A DNA stretch of 64,000 nucleotides from Planosporangium thailandense (GCF_011947195.1 NZ_JAATVY010000010.1:1-64000), one strand, 5' to 3'; numbered from the stretch's first letter, positions 34,255-43,617 are shown. Translations and numbers: made by a program. Notes: a model not told the origin generated them from the letters alone.

Positions 34255-36021
34255 ATGGCGCTGCCGTCCAGCCCAGATGACCATCACTACCACGGCGAGC
34301 ATCCCCTGCGTACCCTCGCGTACCTGCTGCGCGGCGACCGCGCCCGGCTGGCGCTCGGCACGGTCGCCTTCTTCGTCAAGCACAGCCCGACCTGGCTGCT
34401 GCCGCTGGTGACCGCCAACGTGATCGACATCGTCGTCACGCACCAGCCGATCGTGCGCCTGTGGCTCAACTGCGGGCTGCTGCTCGGCCTGCTGTTGCTG
34501 AACTTCCCGGGCCACCTGCTGTACGTGCGCTGTGTGAGCCGTGCGGTACGCCGGATGAGCACCACCATGCGCTCCGCCCTGTGCCGCCGGCTGCAGGAGT
34601 TGTCGATCGGCTACCACGCGCGGGTCAGCTCCGGAGCGCTGCAGGCGAAGGTGATCCGCGACGTCGAAACCGTCGAGCAGGCGCTGCAGCAGTCCGCCGA
34701 CAACGGGTTGGCCGCGCTGGCCAGCCTGAGCGGCGGGCTCGTCGTCATCGCGGTGCGCGCACCGCTCTTTCTGCCCGCGTTCCTGATCGTGGTGCCCGCC
34801 GCGGCGGTGCTGGTGATGCGGCTGCGCGGCCGGCTGCGCAGCAACAACGAGTCGTTCCGGCGCGAGGTCGAGCAGTTGTCGTCGCGGGTCGTCGAGATGA
34901 CCGCCCTGATCCCGATCACGCGCGCCCACGGGCTGGAGCAGGACGCCATCAGACGCGTGGATACGACGCTGCGCCGGGTGCTCCACGCCGGTCTGCGGCT
35001 GGACCTGCTCAACGGCCGGTTCGGCGCGCTGTCCTGGATCACCCTGAACACGCTCGGGGTCGGGTGCCTCGCCACCGCCGCCTGGATCGCGTACACCGGC
35101 GCGTTCGGTGTCACCGCCGGCGACGTGGTGATGCTCAGCGCGTTCTTCGCGACCCTCACCGGCTCCATGACCGCGCTGATGAGCCTCGCACCGGTCATCA
35201 GCAAGGGGCTGGAGTCGCTGCGCTCGGTCGGCGAGGTGCTGCGGGCGCCGGACATCGAGGACAACGCCGGCAAGGCCGAGGTGACGCGGGTCCGGGGTTG
35301 CTTCGAGTTCCAGGCGGTGGCGTACGGCTATCCCGACGCGGCGCAGACCGCGGTGGAGGAGCTGACCTTCGCGGTGGCGCCCGGCGAGACGGTCGCGCTG
35401 GTGGGCTCCTCCGGGGCCGGCAAGTCGACCGTGCTCAACCTGGTCGTCGGCTTCCTGCGCCCGTCGGCCGGGCGGATCCTGCTCGACGGCGTCGACATGC
35501 AGACCCTGGACCTGCGCTCGTACCGGCGGTTCATCTCGATCGTGCCGCAGGAGTCGATCCTGTTCGACGGCACGGTCCGGGAGAACGTCGCCTACGGGCT
35601 GGACACCGCGTCCGAGCGGGACATCCTGGACGCCCTGCGGCAGGCGCACGCCCTGGAGTTCATCGAGCGGCTGCCCCACGGGCTGGACACGGTCGTCGGC
35701 GAGCGCGGGGCGCGCCTGTCGGGTGGGCAGAAGCAGCGACTGGCCATCGCCCGCGCGCTGATCCGCGACCCGCGCGTGCTGATCCTCGACGAGGCGACCT
35801 CGGCGCTGGACACCCGCTCCGAGACCCTCGTGCAGGACGCGCTGTCCCGGCTGATGCGCGGCCGGACCACGTTCGTCGTCGCGCACCGGCTCTCGACGAT
35901 CCGCGGCGCGGACCGCATCCTCGTCCTCGACAACGGGCGCGTCGTGGAGGCGGGCACGCACGAGGAACTGCTGCGCGCCGGCGGAGCGTACGCCGGACTC
36001 CAGGGCGTACGGGCCAGCTGA
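34255..36021 (+). CDS. ABC transporter, fused permease and ATPase (exporter type)
   Basis: 588 aa half-transporter of the MsbA/LmrA type. Six membrane helices occupy about 30-310, and the ATPase domain follows: Walker A VGSSGAGKST, Q-loop VPQESILFDG, signature LSGGQKQR, Walker B VLILDEATSALD and the H-loop VAHRLST. All ATPase motifs are intact. It would act as a homodimer exporting lipids, drugs or a glycolipid. The N-terminal DDHHYHGEH is His-rich. AGGAG precedes the ATG. The cargo is unknown; the neighbouring glycosyltransferase makes a glycolipid possible (inference). Confidence 0.92.
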   Translation: MALPSSPDDHHYHGEHPLRTLAYLLRGDRARLALGTVAFFVKHSPTWLLPLVTANVIDIVVTHQPIVRLWLNCGLLLGLLLLNFPGHLLYVRCVSRAVRRMSTTMRSALCRRLQELSIGYHARVSSGALQAKVIRDVETVEQALQQSADNGLAALASLSGGLVVIAVRAPLFLPAFLIVVPAAAVLVMRLRGRLRSNNESFRREVEQLSSRVVEMTALIPITRAHGLEQDAIRRVDTTLRRVLHAGLRLDLLNGRFGALSWITLNTLGVGCLATAAWIAYTGAFGVTAGDVVMLSAFFATLTGSMTALMSLAPVISKGLESLRSVGEVLRAPDIEDNAGKAEVTRVRGCFEFQAVAYGYPDAAQTAVEELTFAVAPGETVALVGSSGAGKSTVLNLVVGFLRPSAGRILLDGVDMQTLDLRSYRRFISIVPQESILFDGTVRENVAYGLDTASERDILDALRQAHALEFIERLPHGLDTVVGERGARLSGGQKQRLAIARALIRDPRVLILDEATSALDTRSETLVQDALSRLMRGRTTFVVAHRLSTIRGADRILVLDNGRVVEAGTHEELLRAGGAYAGLQGVRAS

Positions 36022-36108
36022 CCAGGGCTGCGGAGCGCCGTCGCCGCGAATCCTGTGGCCGCGGGTCCGGATGCCGGACACCTGCCGGGCCCTGGCCTGC
36101 ACGAAATA

Positions 36109-36136
36109 TTGCTCTGGTAAATACTTGCTCTATGCA
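36109..36136 (+). promoter_or_regulatory. Candidate promoter in an AT-rich patch before the CLC gene
   Basis: TTGCTC (36109-36114) and TATGCA (36131-36136) are 16 bases apart in an unusually AT-rich stretch for this window, about 70 bases before the CLC start. TTGCTCT also recurs at 36125-36131, a direct repeat with a 16-base period that could be an activator site instead. Confidence 0.35.
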
Positions 36137-36202
36137 TCGTACTGGTACCCGGCAACCGTCGTACCGGCCGACGCCGGCGCAGGTCACCTGGCCGGTGACG
36201 GC

Positions 36203-38050
36203 ATGAGCGCGAAGGTGTCACCCGCCGGCCGGCACCTCGGCGACTTCGCGGTCACCCCGCGCATGCTCCTCATCACCGCCTGGGCGCTGCCGGTCGGCGT
36301 GGTGTCCGCGCTTGCCGCGTGGGGTCTGCTGCACCTGATCGGCCTGGTCACGAACCTGGTGTTCTACCGGCGCGCCGCGACCGGCCTGGTCGCCCCGGGC
36401 CTGGTCCACCACGATCCGCTGCTCGTCCTGACCGCGCCGGTCGCCGGTGGCCTGGTGATCGGAATGATGGCCCGGTTCGGATCGGAGAAGATCCGTGGGC
36501 ACGGCATGCCCGAGGCGATCGAGGCGATCCTCACCGGAGGCAGCAAGGTCTCGCCCCGGGTGGCGCTCCTCAAGCCGGTTTCGGCGGCGATCAGCATCGG
36601 CACCGGCGGACCGTTCGGCGCCGAAGGCCCGATCATCATGACCGGCGGTGCGATCGGATCCATTCTCGCCCAGGCGCTGCGGTTGTCCGCCGACGAGCGC
36701 AAGACGCTGCTGGTCGCCGGTGCGGCCGGCGGGATGGCCGCGACCTTCAACTCACCGCTGGCGGCCGTCCTGCTCGCCGTCGAACTGCTGCTTTTCGAGT
36801 GGCGGCCGCGCAGCTTCGTGCCGGTCGTGGCCTCGGTGTCCACCGCAACCGTCGCGCGGTGGGTGCTGCTGGGCGGCGCCGCCATCTTCCCGGTACCGGT
36901 GACCCAGCCCCATCTGTCCGGCTGGGTGGACGCGTTGTGCGTACTGTCCGGTGTGACCGGAGGCCTGTTGGCCGTGGCCGCCACCGCGCTGGTCTACCTC
37001 GCCGAGGACGCGTTCGCCCGGTTGCCGATCCACTGGATGTGGTGGCCCGCGATCGGCGGCCTGGCGATCGGCCTCGGTGGCCTGGTGGAGCCCCGCGCGC
37101 TGGGCGTCGGGTACGACGTCATCGACGAACTGCTGACCGGCCGTGCCGGGCTGGCACTGATCATCGGCATCCTCGTGGTCAAGACGCTGATGTGGTCGCT
37201 GTCGCTGGGCTCGGGTACCTCCGGCGGCGTCCTCGCGCCCATCTTCATGATCGGCGGTGCGCTCGGGGCGCTGGAGGGCCGGTGGCTGCCCACGGTCGCG
37301 CCTGGCTTCTGGGCCATGGCCGGCCTGGCCGCGGTCGTCGGCGGCGTCATGCGGTCGCCGCTGACCGGGGTGGTGTTCACCCTGGAGCTCACCCACGCCT
37401 GGGCCACCGCACCAGCCCTGCTCGTGGCGTCCACCACCGCGTACGCCCTGTCCGCGGTCATGCTGAAGCGGTCGATGCTGACCGAGAAGATCGCCCGTCG
37501 CGGCCTGCACCTGACGCGGGACTACACCACCGACCCGCTCGAGACGTTCTTCGTCGACGACGTGATGGCGACGAACGTACCGGTTCTCAACGGCCAGGAC
37601 CACGTCGGCGACGTGGTGGCACGCCTGTCCCGTGCCGAGGAGGTCCATCCGCTGTACCCGGTCGCCGGGCCCGACGGTGGCCTCGTCGGCGTCGTGACGC
37701 ACGGCGACCTCACCCGGCCCGCCGTCGCAGGGGAGCGCGCCGGCACGGTCGCCGATCTCATGTGCCCGGTCGGTGTGATGGCGCACCCCGACGACACGCT
37801 GCGCCACGTCGCCTACCTGTTCGCCGAGCACGGCACCACCCACGCTCCGGTGGTCGAGCGCGCCGCGCCACACCGCCCGACCGGCCTGGTATCGCTTCCG
37901 CACCTGCTGCGGGCCCGGTTGCACGACCTCACCGAGGAGCGCCACCGCCAACGGGTGCTGCCCGCCCCGCGCCACCCCGTCAGACGGTCGCGTGCGGGCG
38001 GTCGCGGCCCGGGTCGCCGCCCGTCGGAGCGCACGAACGCGGGCCGTTGA
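36203..38050 (+). CDS. CLC chloride channel/antiporter with CBS pair
   Basis: 615 aa. The membrane part carries the CLC selectivity motifs: a GTGGPFGAEGP block (GxFGxEGP) near 133-143, GSGTSGGVLAPIFMIGG (the second filter-type loop, with P-rather-than-Y variation downstream), and the helix with MRSPLTGVVFTLELT. Two CBS domains follow (about 445-590; VDDVMATNVPVLNGQDHV, VGVVTHGDL, TVADLMCPVGVMAHPDDTL). They usually bind adenosine nucleotides and gate transport. ATG 36203 is used; the upstream frame contains the promoter-like patch. The last 35 residues are Arg-rich. Confidence 0.92.
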   Translation: MSAKVSPAGRHLGDFAVTPRMLLITAWALPVGVVSALAAWGLLHLIGLVTNLVFYRRAATGLVAPGLVHHDPLLVLTAPVAGGLVIGMMARFGSEKIRGHGMPEAIEAILTGGSKVSPRVALLKPVSAAISIGTGGPFGAEGPIIMTGGAIGSILAQALRLSADERKTLLVAGAAGGMAATFNSPLAAVLLAVELLLFEWRPRSFVPVVASVSTATVARWVLLGGAAIFPVPVTQPHLSGWVDALCVLSGVTGGLLAVAATALVYLAEDAFARLPIHWMWWPAIGGLAIGLGGLVEPRALGVGYDVIDELLTGRAGLALIIGILVVKTLMWSLSLGSGTSGGVLAPIFMIGGALGALEGRWLPTVAPGFWAMAGLAAVVGGVMRSPLTGVVFTLELTHAWATAPALLVASTTAYALSAVMLKRSMLTEKIARRGLHLTRDYTTDPLETFFVDDVMATNVPVLNGQDHVGDVVARLSRAEEVHPLYPVAGPDGGLVGVVTHGDLTRPAVAGERAGTVADLMCPVGVMAHPDDTLRHVAYLFAEHGTTHAPVVERAAPHRPTGLVSLPHLLRARLHDLTEERHRQRVLPAPRHPVRRSRAGGRGPGRRPSERTNAGR

Positions 38051-38093
38051 CAGCGGCACGATGAGTGGTGATCGCGTGCGGTACCGTGCCGGG

Positions 38094-38528
38094 GTGGAGC
38101 AACGTATCAGCCTGGTCACCCTCGGGGTCACCGACATCGCGCGGGCCCGGACCTTCTACGAGCGGCTCGGCTGGCGCGGCCAGGAGGTCGAGGAGACGGT
38201 GTTCTTCCAGACCGGGGGCATCGGGTTCGTGCTGTGGGGACGGGACAAGCTCGCCGCCGACGCGGGCGTCGAAGCCGGTGACAGCGGCGGATTCGGCGGC
38301 GTCAGCCTGGCCCACAATGTCCGGTCGCAGAGCGAGGTCGACGAGGTGCTGGCCGCCGCGGCGGACGCCGGAGCGCGGATAACCCGGCCCGTGCGGGTGA
38401 CGTTCTACGGCGGTTACGCCGGCTGTTTCGCCGATCCGGACGGCCACGTCTGGGAGATCGCCTACAACCCCGGCTTCCCGCTCGGCCGGGACGGTTCGAT
38501 CACGATTCCCGACTTCGGCGCGGCCTAG
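38094..38528 (+). CDS. VOC (glyoxalase) family protein
   Basis: 144 aa. It begins VEQRISLVTLGVTDIARARTFY, the usual first unit, and ends GYAGCFADPDGHVWEIAYNPGFPL with the DPDGHxWE metal-ligand block. GTG 38094 fits the family N-terminus; ATG 38061 would add 11 residues. No ribosome site favours either. Related proteins are annotated as glyoxalases, often without a known substrate. Confidence 0.82.
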   Translation: MEQRISLVTLGVTDIARARTFYERLGWRGQEVEETVFFQTGGIGFVLWGRDKLAADAGVEAGDSGGFGGVSLAHNVRSQSEVDEVLAAAADAGARITRPVRVTFYGGYAGCFADPDGHVWEIAYNPGFPLGRDGSITIPDFGAA

Positions 38529-38555
38529 CGCCACCGGGGGGCGTGACGACAGGGC

Positions 38556-39248
38556 TCACTCCTCGATGGCGCCGCCGACCCGCCGCAGGTGCTGCCGGAA
38601 GGTGTACGACGGGTCGGTGGCGCGCCGCGCCAGATAGTCGTCGAACGCCGTCTGCGCGCGCAGCGTCCGGCCCGCCCGGATCCGGCTGGCCTGCTCGCGC
38701 TCGGTCTGCCAGATCTCGTGCGCCGTCGCGAGCACCCGTTCGGCGTGCCCGGCGGCGACGAACAGCACGCCGTCGTCGTCGCCGAAGACGACATCGTCGC
38801 CGCTGACGAGATGTGGGCCGAACCGCGCGGTGGAGAGGGCGTCGGGTTCCCGCTCGTCGAGCCGTACCGGGCCGGGCGGGTAGCTGCCGTAGCTGAACAC
38901 CGGCAGTCCGATCTCGACCAGTTCCGGGGTGTCCCGGTGCAGCCCCCACACCACCAGCCCGGCCAGCCCCGCCGCCACGGCCTCGAGTACGGCCAGATCT
39001 CCGACGCACGCCTCGTCGGAGCGCCCGCCGTTGTCGATGACCAGCACGTCACCGGGTGCGGCCCGGTGGAACGCCTCGAGGAACACGTCGACGCTGCCGT
39101 AGTGCCGTACGGGAAGCGCACGCCCCGCGATCCGCTGTCCGGAGACGACGGCGCCGATGCCGGGCGGCGCGGCGCGCAGCGGCACGGCGCAGCGCAGACA
39201 GGCGTCGGCCACGAGCGGCGTGGACAGGTCGGTGAAAGCCTTCAGCAC
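38556..39248 (-). CDS. RraA-family protein (HMG/CHA aldolase-like)
   Basis: 230 aa. The core matches the RraA/dimethylmenaquinone methyltransferase-like fold: LSTPLVADACLRC, GDVLVIDNGG, and GLVVWGLHRDTPEL, where the R-D pair corresponds to the catalytic Arg-Asp of 4-hydroxy-4-methyl-2-oxoglutarate aldolases. FGDDDGVLFVAAGHAERVLATA is the usual C-terminal block. A 40-residue extension completes it. The start is GTG 39248 with GGGAGA before it. It could be a pyruvate-type aldolase/decarboxylase in aromatic or keto-acid breakdown; RNase E regulation is unlikely in this context. Confidence 0.82.
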   Translation of the reverse strand: MLKAFTDLSTPLVADACLRCAVPLRAAPPGIGAVVSGQRIAGRALPVRHYGSVDVFLEAFHRAAPGDVLVIDNGGRSDEACVGDLAVLEAVAAGLAGLVVWGLHRDTPELVEIGLPVFSYGSYPPGPVRLDEREPDALSTARFGPHLVSGDDVVFGDDDGVLFVAAGHAERVLATAHEIWQTEREQASRIRAGRTLRAQTAFDDYLARRATDPSYTFRQHLRRVGGAIEE

Positions 39249-39364
39249 GGCATTCTCCCTTCGCGGGGCCGGCGCCGGTGCCGGCGGCGCGCAGGCGCGG
39301 CGGTGCCGTGATCCTACCGACGGCGGCGGCCCGTACCAGGGGTTCGCGCGGGATGACCGGTGGC

Positions 39365-40678
39365 TCAGCCGGTGGGCAGCGCCTGGGTGACCAGGGGCGC
39401 CAACCACTGGCACGGGCCGGGCGGGTCGCCGGAGACGCGGCGTACCTCCTGGGCGTAGCTGGCGTCGTAGTGGCCGCTCCCGTCGCCGTCGAAGTAGGCG
39501 TGCGACTCGTAGGCGACCCTGCCCAACGGGTCGTCGACCCAGGCGCGCGGATGCATCTGACCCCACGCGCCGGGGCCCATCGGCAGGTACCCGCTGATGG
39601 TGACGGTCGTGGTGGCGCCGGTGCGGCGGATCGCGTCGACCGACTGCTGTGCCGCCCGCTCCCAGATCAGCGCGCCCGCGCGCCCGCTCGCCGCCAGGTG
39701 GGTCGGTTCGTTGAGGATGCCGAGCGCGGCGACGGCCGGCGCGTCGGCGACGGCCCGCGCCATCCGCCGCCAGAAGTCGGCCAGGGCGGTGGTGGGTAGC
39801 TGGCGCGAGCCGAGCACCAGGTGACGGACCTGGCCGTACCGGCCGCCGCCCTCGGCGAACTCCCCGTAGCCGTGCAGGTCGACGACCACGTCCAGACCCG
39901 CCTGGTGGGCGTACCCGAGCGCCGCCCGTAACCGGGTGACCTCGTCGGTCGACAGCGGCCCGAACGGCCTCGGCTGCAGACGTTCCCAGGTCACGGCCAG
40001 GCGTACCAGTCGGACCCCGCGGGCGGCGAGATCCGCGTAGGTCGGTGCGGTCTCGTAGCCGTAGTCCAGACCGTACCGTCCGGGGTTGCCCCCGCCGTAT
40101 GCGGAGTTGAAGTCGGCGGCGGCGAAGGACCCCGCCGCGAGGTTGACACCGCGCAGATACCGGCTGGTGCTGGGGTGTCGCTCCAGGACGGCCGCCTGCG
40201 GGCCGGGGACGTTCACCTCGTGCGGGCCGGGGCCCGACCGGTAGATCGCCATCGGATAGTCCGGCGGCCACGAACCGGCTGCCCAGGCCGTCACCGGCAG
40301 GCCGATGCGGTCGGCGGCGGTGTACCAGGTGTCGGCGAGCGCGTTCCACTCCGCGCTGTCCCGGCTGGACGGCCACCCGACCTCGCCGATGAAGCCGGAC
40401 GCGTTGTTGCGCCGCAGCCACCCGGCGAAGTTCGCCAGGCCGGCCACGGCTTTCGCCTGCAGCGCGTCGCTCGTGCACACCACCCGGTCGGGCGGCAGGG
40501 GCACCAGCGCGACGATGACCAGCACGGCCAGCACCGTGAGCGCGATCGCCACGTGCGCGATCGCCACGTGTACGACCGACCCGGCCAGGCGCCGTCCACG
40601 TTCGCCGCGCAGGCCGCGGGGCGCCCGCACGTACCGTCGCACCGCCGGACGGACCCGGCCGGACCACCGTCGTGGCAC
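39365..40678 (-). CDS. Glycoside hydrolase family 5-type enzyme with circularly permuted barrel
   Basis: 437 aa. A membrane segment (about 37-60) anchors or exports it. The catalytic barrel is in unusual order. Residues 80-146 read as the last part of a GH5 barrel: GLANFAGWLRRNNASGFIGEVGW, with the nucleophile Glu 99 in GEVG, then TAWAAGSWPPDYPMAIY, the beta-8 tryptophan block. Then at 175 the normal start of a barrel appears (YLRGVNLAAG), followed by VRLVRLAVTWERLQP, VVVDLHGYGEF, ILNEPTHL with the acid/base Glu 324, and YESHAYFD with His 393. The protein ends about 45 residues later without a second GEFG. All catalytic residues of clan A are therefore present but rearranged. The likely role is cleaving an extracellular beta-glucan. 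Confidence 0.82.
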   Translation of the reverse strand: MPRRWSGRVRPAVRRYVRAPRGLRGERGRRLAGSVVHVAIAHVAIALTVLAVLVIVALVPLPPDRVVCTSDALQAKAVAGLANFAGWLRRNNASGFIGEVGWPSSRDSAEWNALADTWYTAADRIGLPVTAWAAGSWPPDYPMAIYRSGPGPHEVNVPGPQAAVLERHPSTSRYLRGVNLAAGSFAAADFNSAYGGGNPGRYGLDYGYETAPTYADLAARGVRLVRLAVTWERLQPRPFGPLSTDEVTRLRAALGYAHQAGLDVVVDLHGYGEFAEGGGRYGQVRHLVLGSRQLPTTALADFWRRMARAVADAPAVAALGILNEPTHLAASGRAGALIWERAAQQSVDAIRRTGATTTVTISGYLPMGPGAWGQMHPRAWVDDPLGRVAYESHAYFDGDGSGHYDASYAQEVRRVSGDPPGPCQWLAPLVTQALPTG

Positions 40679-40813
40679 GTCGCCGCTACGCCGCCGGTCC
40701 GGTCGTCGGCCGGCCTGTCGTCCCTGCCAATGCCTGCCCCTCCGGTCGCGGCCCGAGAGCGGTGCGGCTACCCGGCGTCGCGTCGGGCAAACGCCGCCGG
40801 CCGGCCGGGAGCG

Positions 40814-41968
40814 TCAGTCGTCGCCGGTGACCTGTGCCGCCGCGCCCGACTCGACCAGGCCGGCGACGTCGGCGACGCCCCACTCACGCAGGACCTCGTA
40901 CGTGTGCTGGCCCGGTACCGGCGGGGGCGTGCCGAGCGCGGTGGGGGTCGCGGAGAACCGCGGCGCCGGCGCGGGCTGCGGCAGCCCGTCGCGTTCCAGG
41001 ATGGAGCCACGGGCTGTGACGTGCGGATGGCGCGCGGCCTCGTGCAGGCTCAGCACCGGCGCCACGCAGGCGTCGGAGTCGGCGAACACCTGGGCCCACT
41101 CGGCCTGGGTCCGGCCGGCGAAGGCGGCCGCGATCCGCGCGCGCAGCGCGGGCCAGCCGCTCCGGTCGTACTGTTTGCGGGGGTCCTCGTCGAGCCCGAG
41201 CGCGGCGAGGAGTTCGGCGTAGAACTTCGGCTCGAGCGCGCCGACCGCCATGTACCGGCCGTCGGCGGTTTCGTACACGGAGTAGAAGGGCGCGCCGCCG
41301 TCCAGCAGGTTGACGCCGCGCTCGTCCGCCCAGGCGCCGGTGGCGAGCAGCGTGTGCGTGCCGGCCAGGAGGTGCGACACGCCGTCGACGATCGCGGCGT
41401 CGACGACCTGGCCGCGTCCGGTGCGGTCGGCCTCCCGCAGCGCGGCGAGCACCCCGATCACGAGGTACGTGCCGCCCCCGCCGAAGTCTCCGAGCAGGTT
41501 CAGCGGGATCTGTGGCGGCCCGCCGGCCGCGCCGATCGCGTGCAGCGCGCCGGTCAGCGCGATGAAGTCGACGTCGTGGCCGGCCCGCTGGGCCAGGGGC
41601 CCGTCCTGGCCCCATCCGGTCATCCGGCCGTACACCAGCCGGGGATTGCGGGCCTGACACGCCTCAGGCCCCAGCCCCAGCCGCTCGGCCACACCCGGGC
41701 GGTACCCCTCGATCAGCACGTCGGCCCGGGCCACCATGGTCAGGACGGCCTCCACCGCCGCCGGGTACTTCAGGTCGAGCAGGACCGACCGCTTGCCCCG
41801 GTTGAGCACGTCGAGGTGCTCGACCCCGGTGAAGAACCCGCTGCCTCCCGGCCGGTCGACCCGTACGACCTCGGCACCCAGGTCAGCCAGCATCATCCCG
41901 GCGAACGGGCCCGGCCCGATCCCGGCGAGCTCCAGCACCCTGACTCCGGACAGTGGACCGCTGTTCAT
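40814..41968 (-). CDS. CaiB/BaiF CoA-transferase family protein (AMACR-like)
   Basis: 384 aa, resembling alpha-methylacyl-CoA racemase. Blocks: LSGVRVLELAGIGPGPFAGMMLADLGAEV, the catalytic His in QRAGHDVDFIALTGAL, the Asp in NLLGDFGGGG, and GGAPFYSVYETADGRYMAVGALE. The H/D pair is characteristic of the racemase branch rather than of CoA transferases. It inverts the 2-methyl centre of branched acyl-CoAs before beta-oxidation. ATG 41968 is used; a TTG at 41983 is possible. It follows the SDR gene by 27 bases, so the two are probably an operon. Confidence 0.9.
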   Translation of the reverse strand: MNSGPLSGVRVLELAGIGPGPFAGMMLADLGAEVVRVDRPGGSGFFTGVEHLDVLNRGKRSVLLDLKYPAAVEAVLTMVARADVLIEGYRPGVAERLGLGPEACQARNPRLVYGRMTGWGQDGPLAQRAGHDVDFIALTGALHAIGAAGGPPQIPLNLLGDFGGGGTYLVIGVLAALREADRTGRGQVVDAAIVDGVSHLLAGTHTLLATGAWADERGVNLLDGGAPFYSVYETADGRYMAVGALEPKFYAELLAALGLDEDPRKQYDRSGWPALRARIAAAFAGRTQAEWAQVFADSDACVAPVLSLHEAARHPHVTARGSILERDGLPQPAPAPRFSATPTALGTPPPVPGQHTYEVLREWGVADVAGLVESGAAAQVTGDD

Positions 41969-41995
41969 CGGGGAATTATCCAATCGCCGATCGGC

Positions 41996-42742
41996 TCACC
42001 GACCGCCGGCCACGTCCAGGATGGTGCCGGTCGTGTACGAGGCCGCCTCGGACAGCAGCCACACGACGGCTTCGGCGACCTCCTCGGGGCGCCCGCCGCG
42101 CCCCAGCGGAAGCTGGCCGGCGAGCCGGGCCACCCGCCCGGGCTCGCCGCCGCTGGCGTGGATCTCGGTGTCGATGAAGCCCGGACGCACCGCGTTCACC
42201 CGGATCCCCTCCGCGGCGACCTCCAGGGCCAGGCCACGGGTGAGGGTGTCGACGGCGCCCTTCGAAGCCGCGTAGTCGATGTACTCGCCCGGCGAGCCGA
42301 TCCGGGCGGCGGCCGAGGAGACGTTGACGATGGCGCCGCCCGCGCCGCCGTACCGGGTGGACATCCGCAGGACGGCCTGCCTCGCGGTCAGAAAGCAGCC
42401 GACGACGTTGGTCTGGAGGACCCGCAGCAGGCGATGCTCGTCCATCTCGTCGAGCCGGCACTGTCGTTCCAGCACTCCGGCGTTGTTCACCAGGGCGGTG
42501 ACGCCGCCGAGCTCGGTGTCCACCGTGGCGAACAGCCGCTCGACGTCCTCGGCGCGGCCGACGTCAGCCGGTACGGCGATCGCGGTGCCACCGTCGTCCG
42601 TGATCGCTTCCACCACCCGCTCCGCGGCGCCCGCGTCGCGGTGGTAGTTCACGCAGACGCGGTAGCCGCGCCGGGCGGCCAGCCGGGCCGTCGCCGCGCC
42701 GATACCCCGACCACCGCCCGTGATGACAACGACCCTGTCCAT
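41996..42742 (-). CDS. Short-chain dehydrogenase/reductase (SDR), classical type
   Basis: 248 aa. The cofactor motif TGGGRGIG is at about 8-15, NNAG in LVNNAGVL, catalytic Ser in VNVSSAAARIG, and Y-x-x-x-K in DYAASKGAV. The C-terminal RPEEVAEAVVWLLS...TTGTILDVAGG is typical of 3-ketoacyl-ACP/CoA reductase-like SDRs. Cofactor preference for NADP is suggested by the Arg/His region (YHRDAGAAE). The substrate is unknown; the adjacent AMACR suggests acyl-CoA metabolism. ATG 42742 is used. Confidence 0.9.
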   Translation of the reverse strand: MDRVVVITGGGRGIGAATARLAARRGYRVCVNYHRDAGAAERVVEAITDDGGTAIAVPADVGRAEDVERLFATVDTELGGVTALVNNAGVLERQCRLDEMDEHRLLRVLQTNVVGCFLTARQAVLRMSTRYGGAGGAIVNVSSAAARIGSPGEYIDYAASKGAVDTLTRGLALEVAAEGIRVNAVRPGFIDTEIHASGGEPGRVARLAGQLPLGRGGRPEEVAEAVVWLLSEAASYTTGTILDVAGGR

Positions 42743-42816
42743 GCACGGTTGTCTACCGGATCTTCGGGAGTTTGGCACCGTATCCGATGTCATACTCCCC
42801 GGGATCGGAGATTCGT

Positions 42817-43617
42817 TCACTTCTTGAGGGCGACGTTACCGAAGACCAGGTCGCACCTGCCGTGACCGCCCACGGCGTGCATCTGCAGGCGTATGCGCAG
42901 CTTTCCGGTCACTTTCTGGGTGAAGGGGTACTGGTCGCCGAATGCGAACTGCTTGCCGAACACTTCATCGTTGTCGATGAGAACCTGACCGTAGAGCTGG
43001 CAGTCGCTGGAGGAGTTCGAAGACATGCCGATGGTCGCGGTCAGGGTCGTATAGTGCGGGTCGATGTTGTATTCGACCCATGTCTCGTGTCCGAAATTGG
43101 CGCAGCGGTTTGCCGCGAGTGGGCCGTCGGCGCACAGGCTGACCGAGTTCTTGTAGGGCTGGTTCCGAATGCTCGCGTCACCCATGACCATCGTGTCTCC
43201 GCTGGAGTTGACGTAGTCAATCGTGGATAGGTATTCGGGGTTGGGGGGCGCGTGCGAAATTTGTGGCCCCAGGCCCGGATCGTCGGTGACCTGGATAGCG
43301 ACGGAGGAGCGCTGGCCCTGCTCCGGTCGCGGTGACGGGGTGCGGGACGGAGTGGCGGGCGGGGCCGGATCCGGTGCGGTCATCGGGGTTTGCGCCGTGC
43401 TGCCCTCGCCGCTGCCTTCGCCGCTCGGAGGTGAAGATGTTTTGTCCGAGTACTCCTTGTACGCCGTTCCGACGACATAGAGCACGAGCGAGATGGCGAA
43501 TATCGCCGCCAGCCCTCTTGTGGTGACCTTGGCCGGCTGGGGAAGCAGGCCTCCGACGAAACCGAGCAGTACGCTCAAGAGGGCGAGCCCGGCGGCAATA
43601 AGGACGCTTTGCGTCAC
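42817..43617 (-). CDS. Membrane-anchored protein with NPCBM-like C-terminal domain
   Basis: 266 aa. Two hydrophobic segments (about 5-22 and 33-50) are followed by a Ser/Gly/Pro linker (about 60-105) and an extracytoplasmic beta-rich domain with DPHYTTLTATIGMSSNSSSDCQLYGQVLIDN, similar to NPCBM/NEW2 domains that bind carbohydrates. Several cysteines suggest disulfides. The start is GTG 43617 after a perfect AAGGAGG. Third codon positions are visibly less G/C-biased than in neighbours, so it may be a recent arrival. It is divergent from the UGA-containing gene at 43859. Confidence 0.75.
   Translation of the reverse strand: MTQSVLIAAGLALLSVLLGFVGGLLPQPAKVTTRGLAAIFAISLVLYVVGTAYKEYSDKTSSPPSGEGSGEGSTAQTPMTAPDPAPPATPSRTPSPRPEQGQRSSVAIQVTDDPGLGPQISHAPPNPEYLSTIDYVNSSGDTMVMGDASIRNQPYKNSVSLCADGPLAANRCANFGHETWVEYNIDPHYTTLTATIGMSSNSSSDCQLYGQVLIDNDEVFGKQFAFGDQYPFTQKVTGKLRIRLQMHAVGGHGRCDLVFGNVALKK

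Noticed and set aside
32878-36102. Open frame of 1074 codons on the minus strand
   Set aside because: It is antisense to the membrane glycosyltransferase and the ABC transporter, both with intact motifs. Its translation is low-complexity Gln/Arg/Gly/His, typical of GC-rich shadow frames.
42743-42816. Possible leaderless gene between SDR and the NPCBM-like gene
   Set aside because: Too short, no start with protein-like reading.
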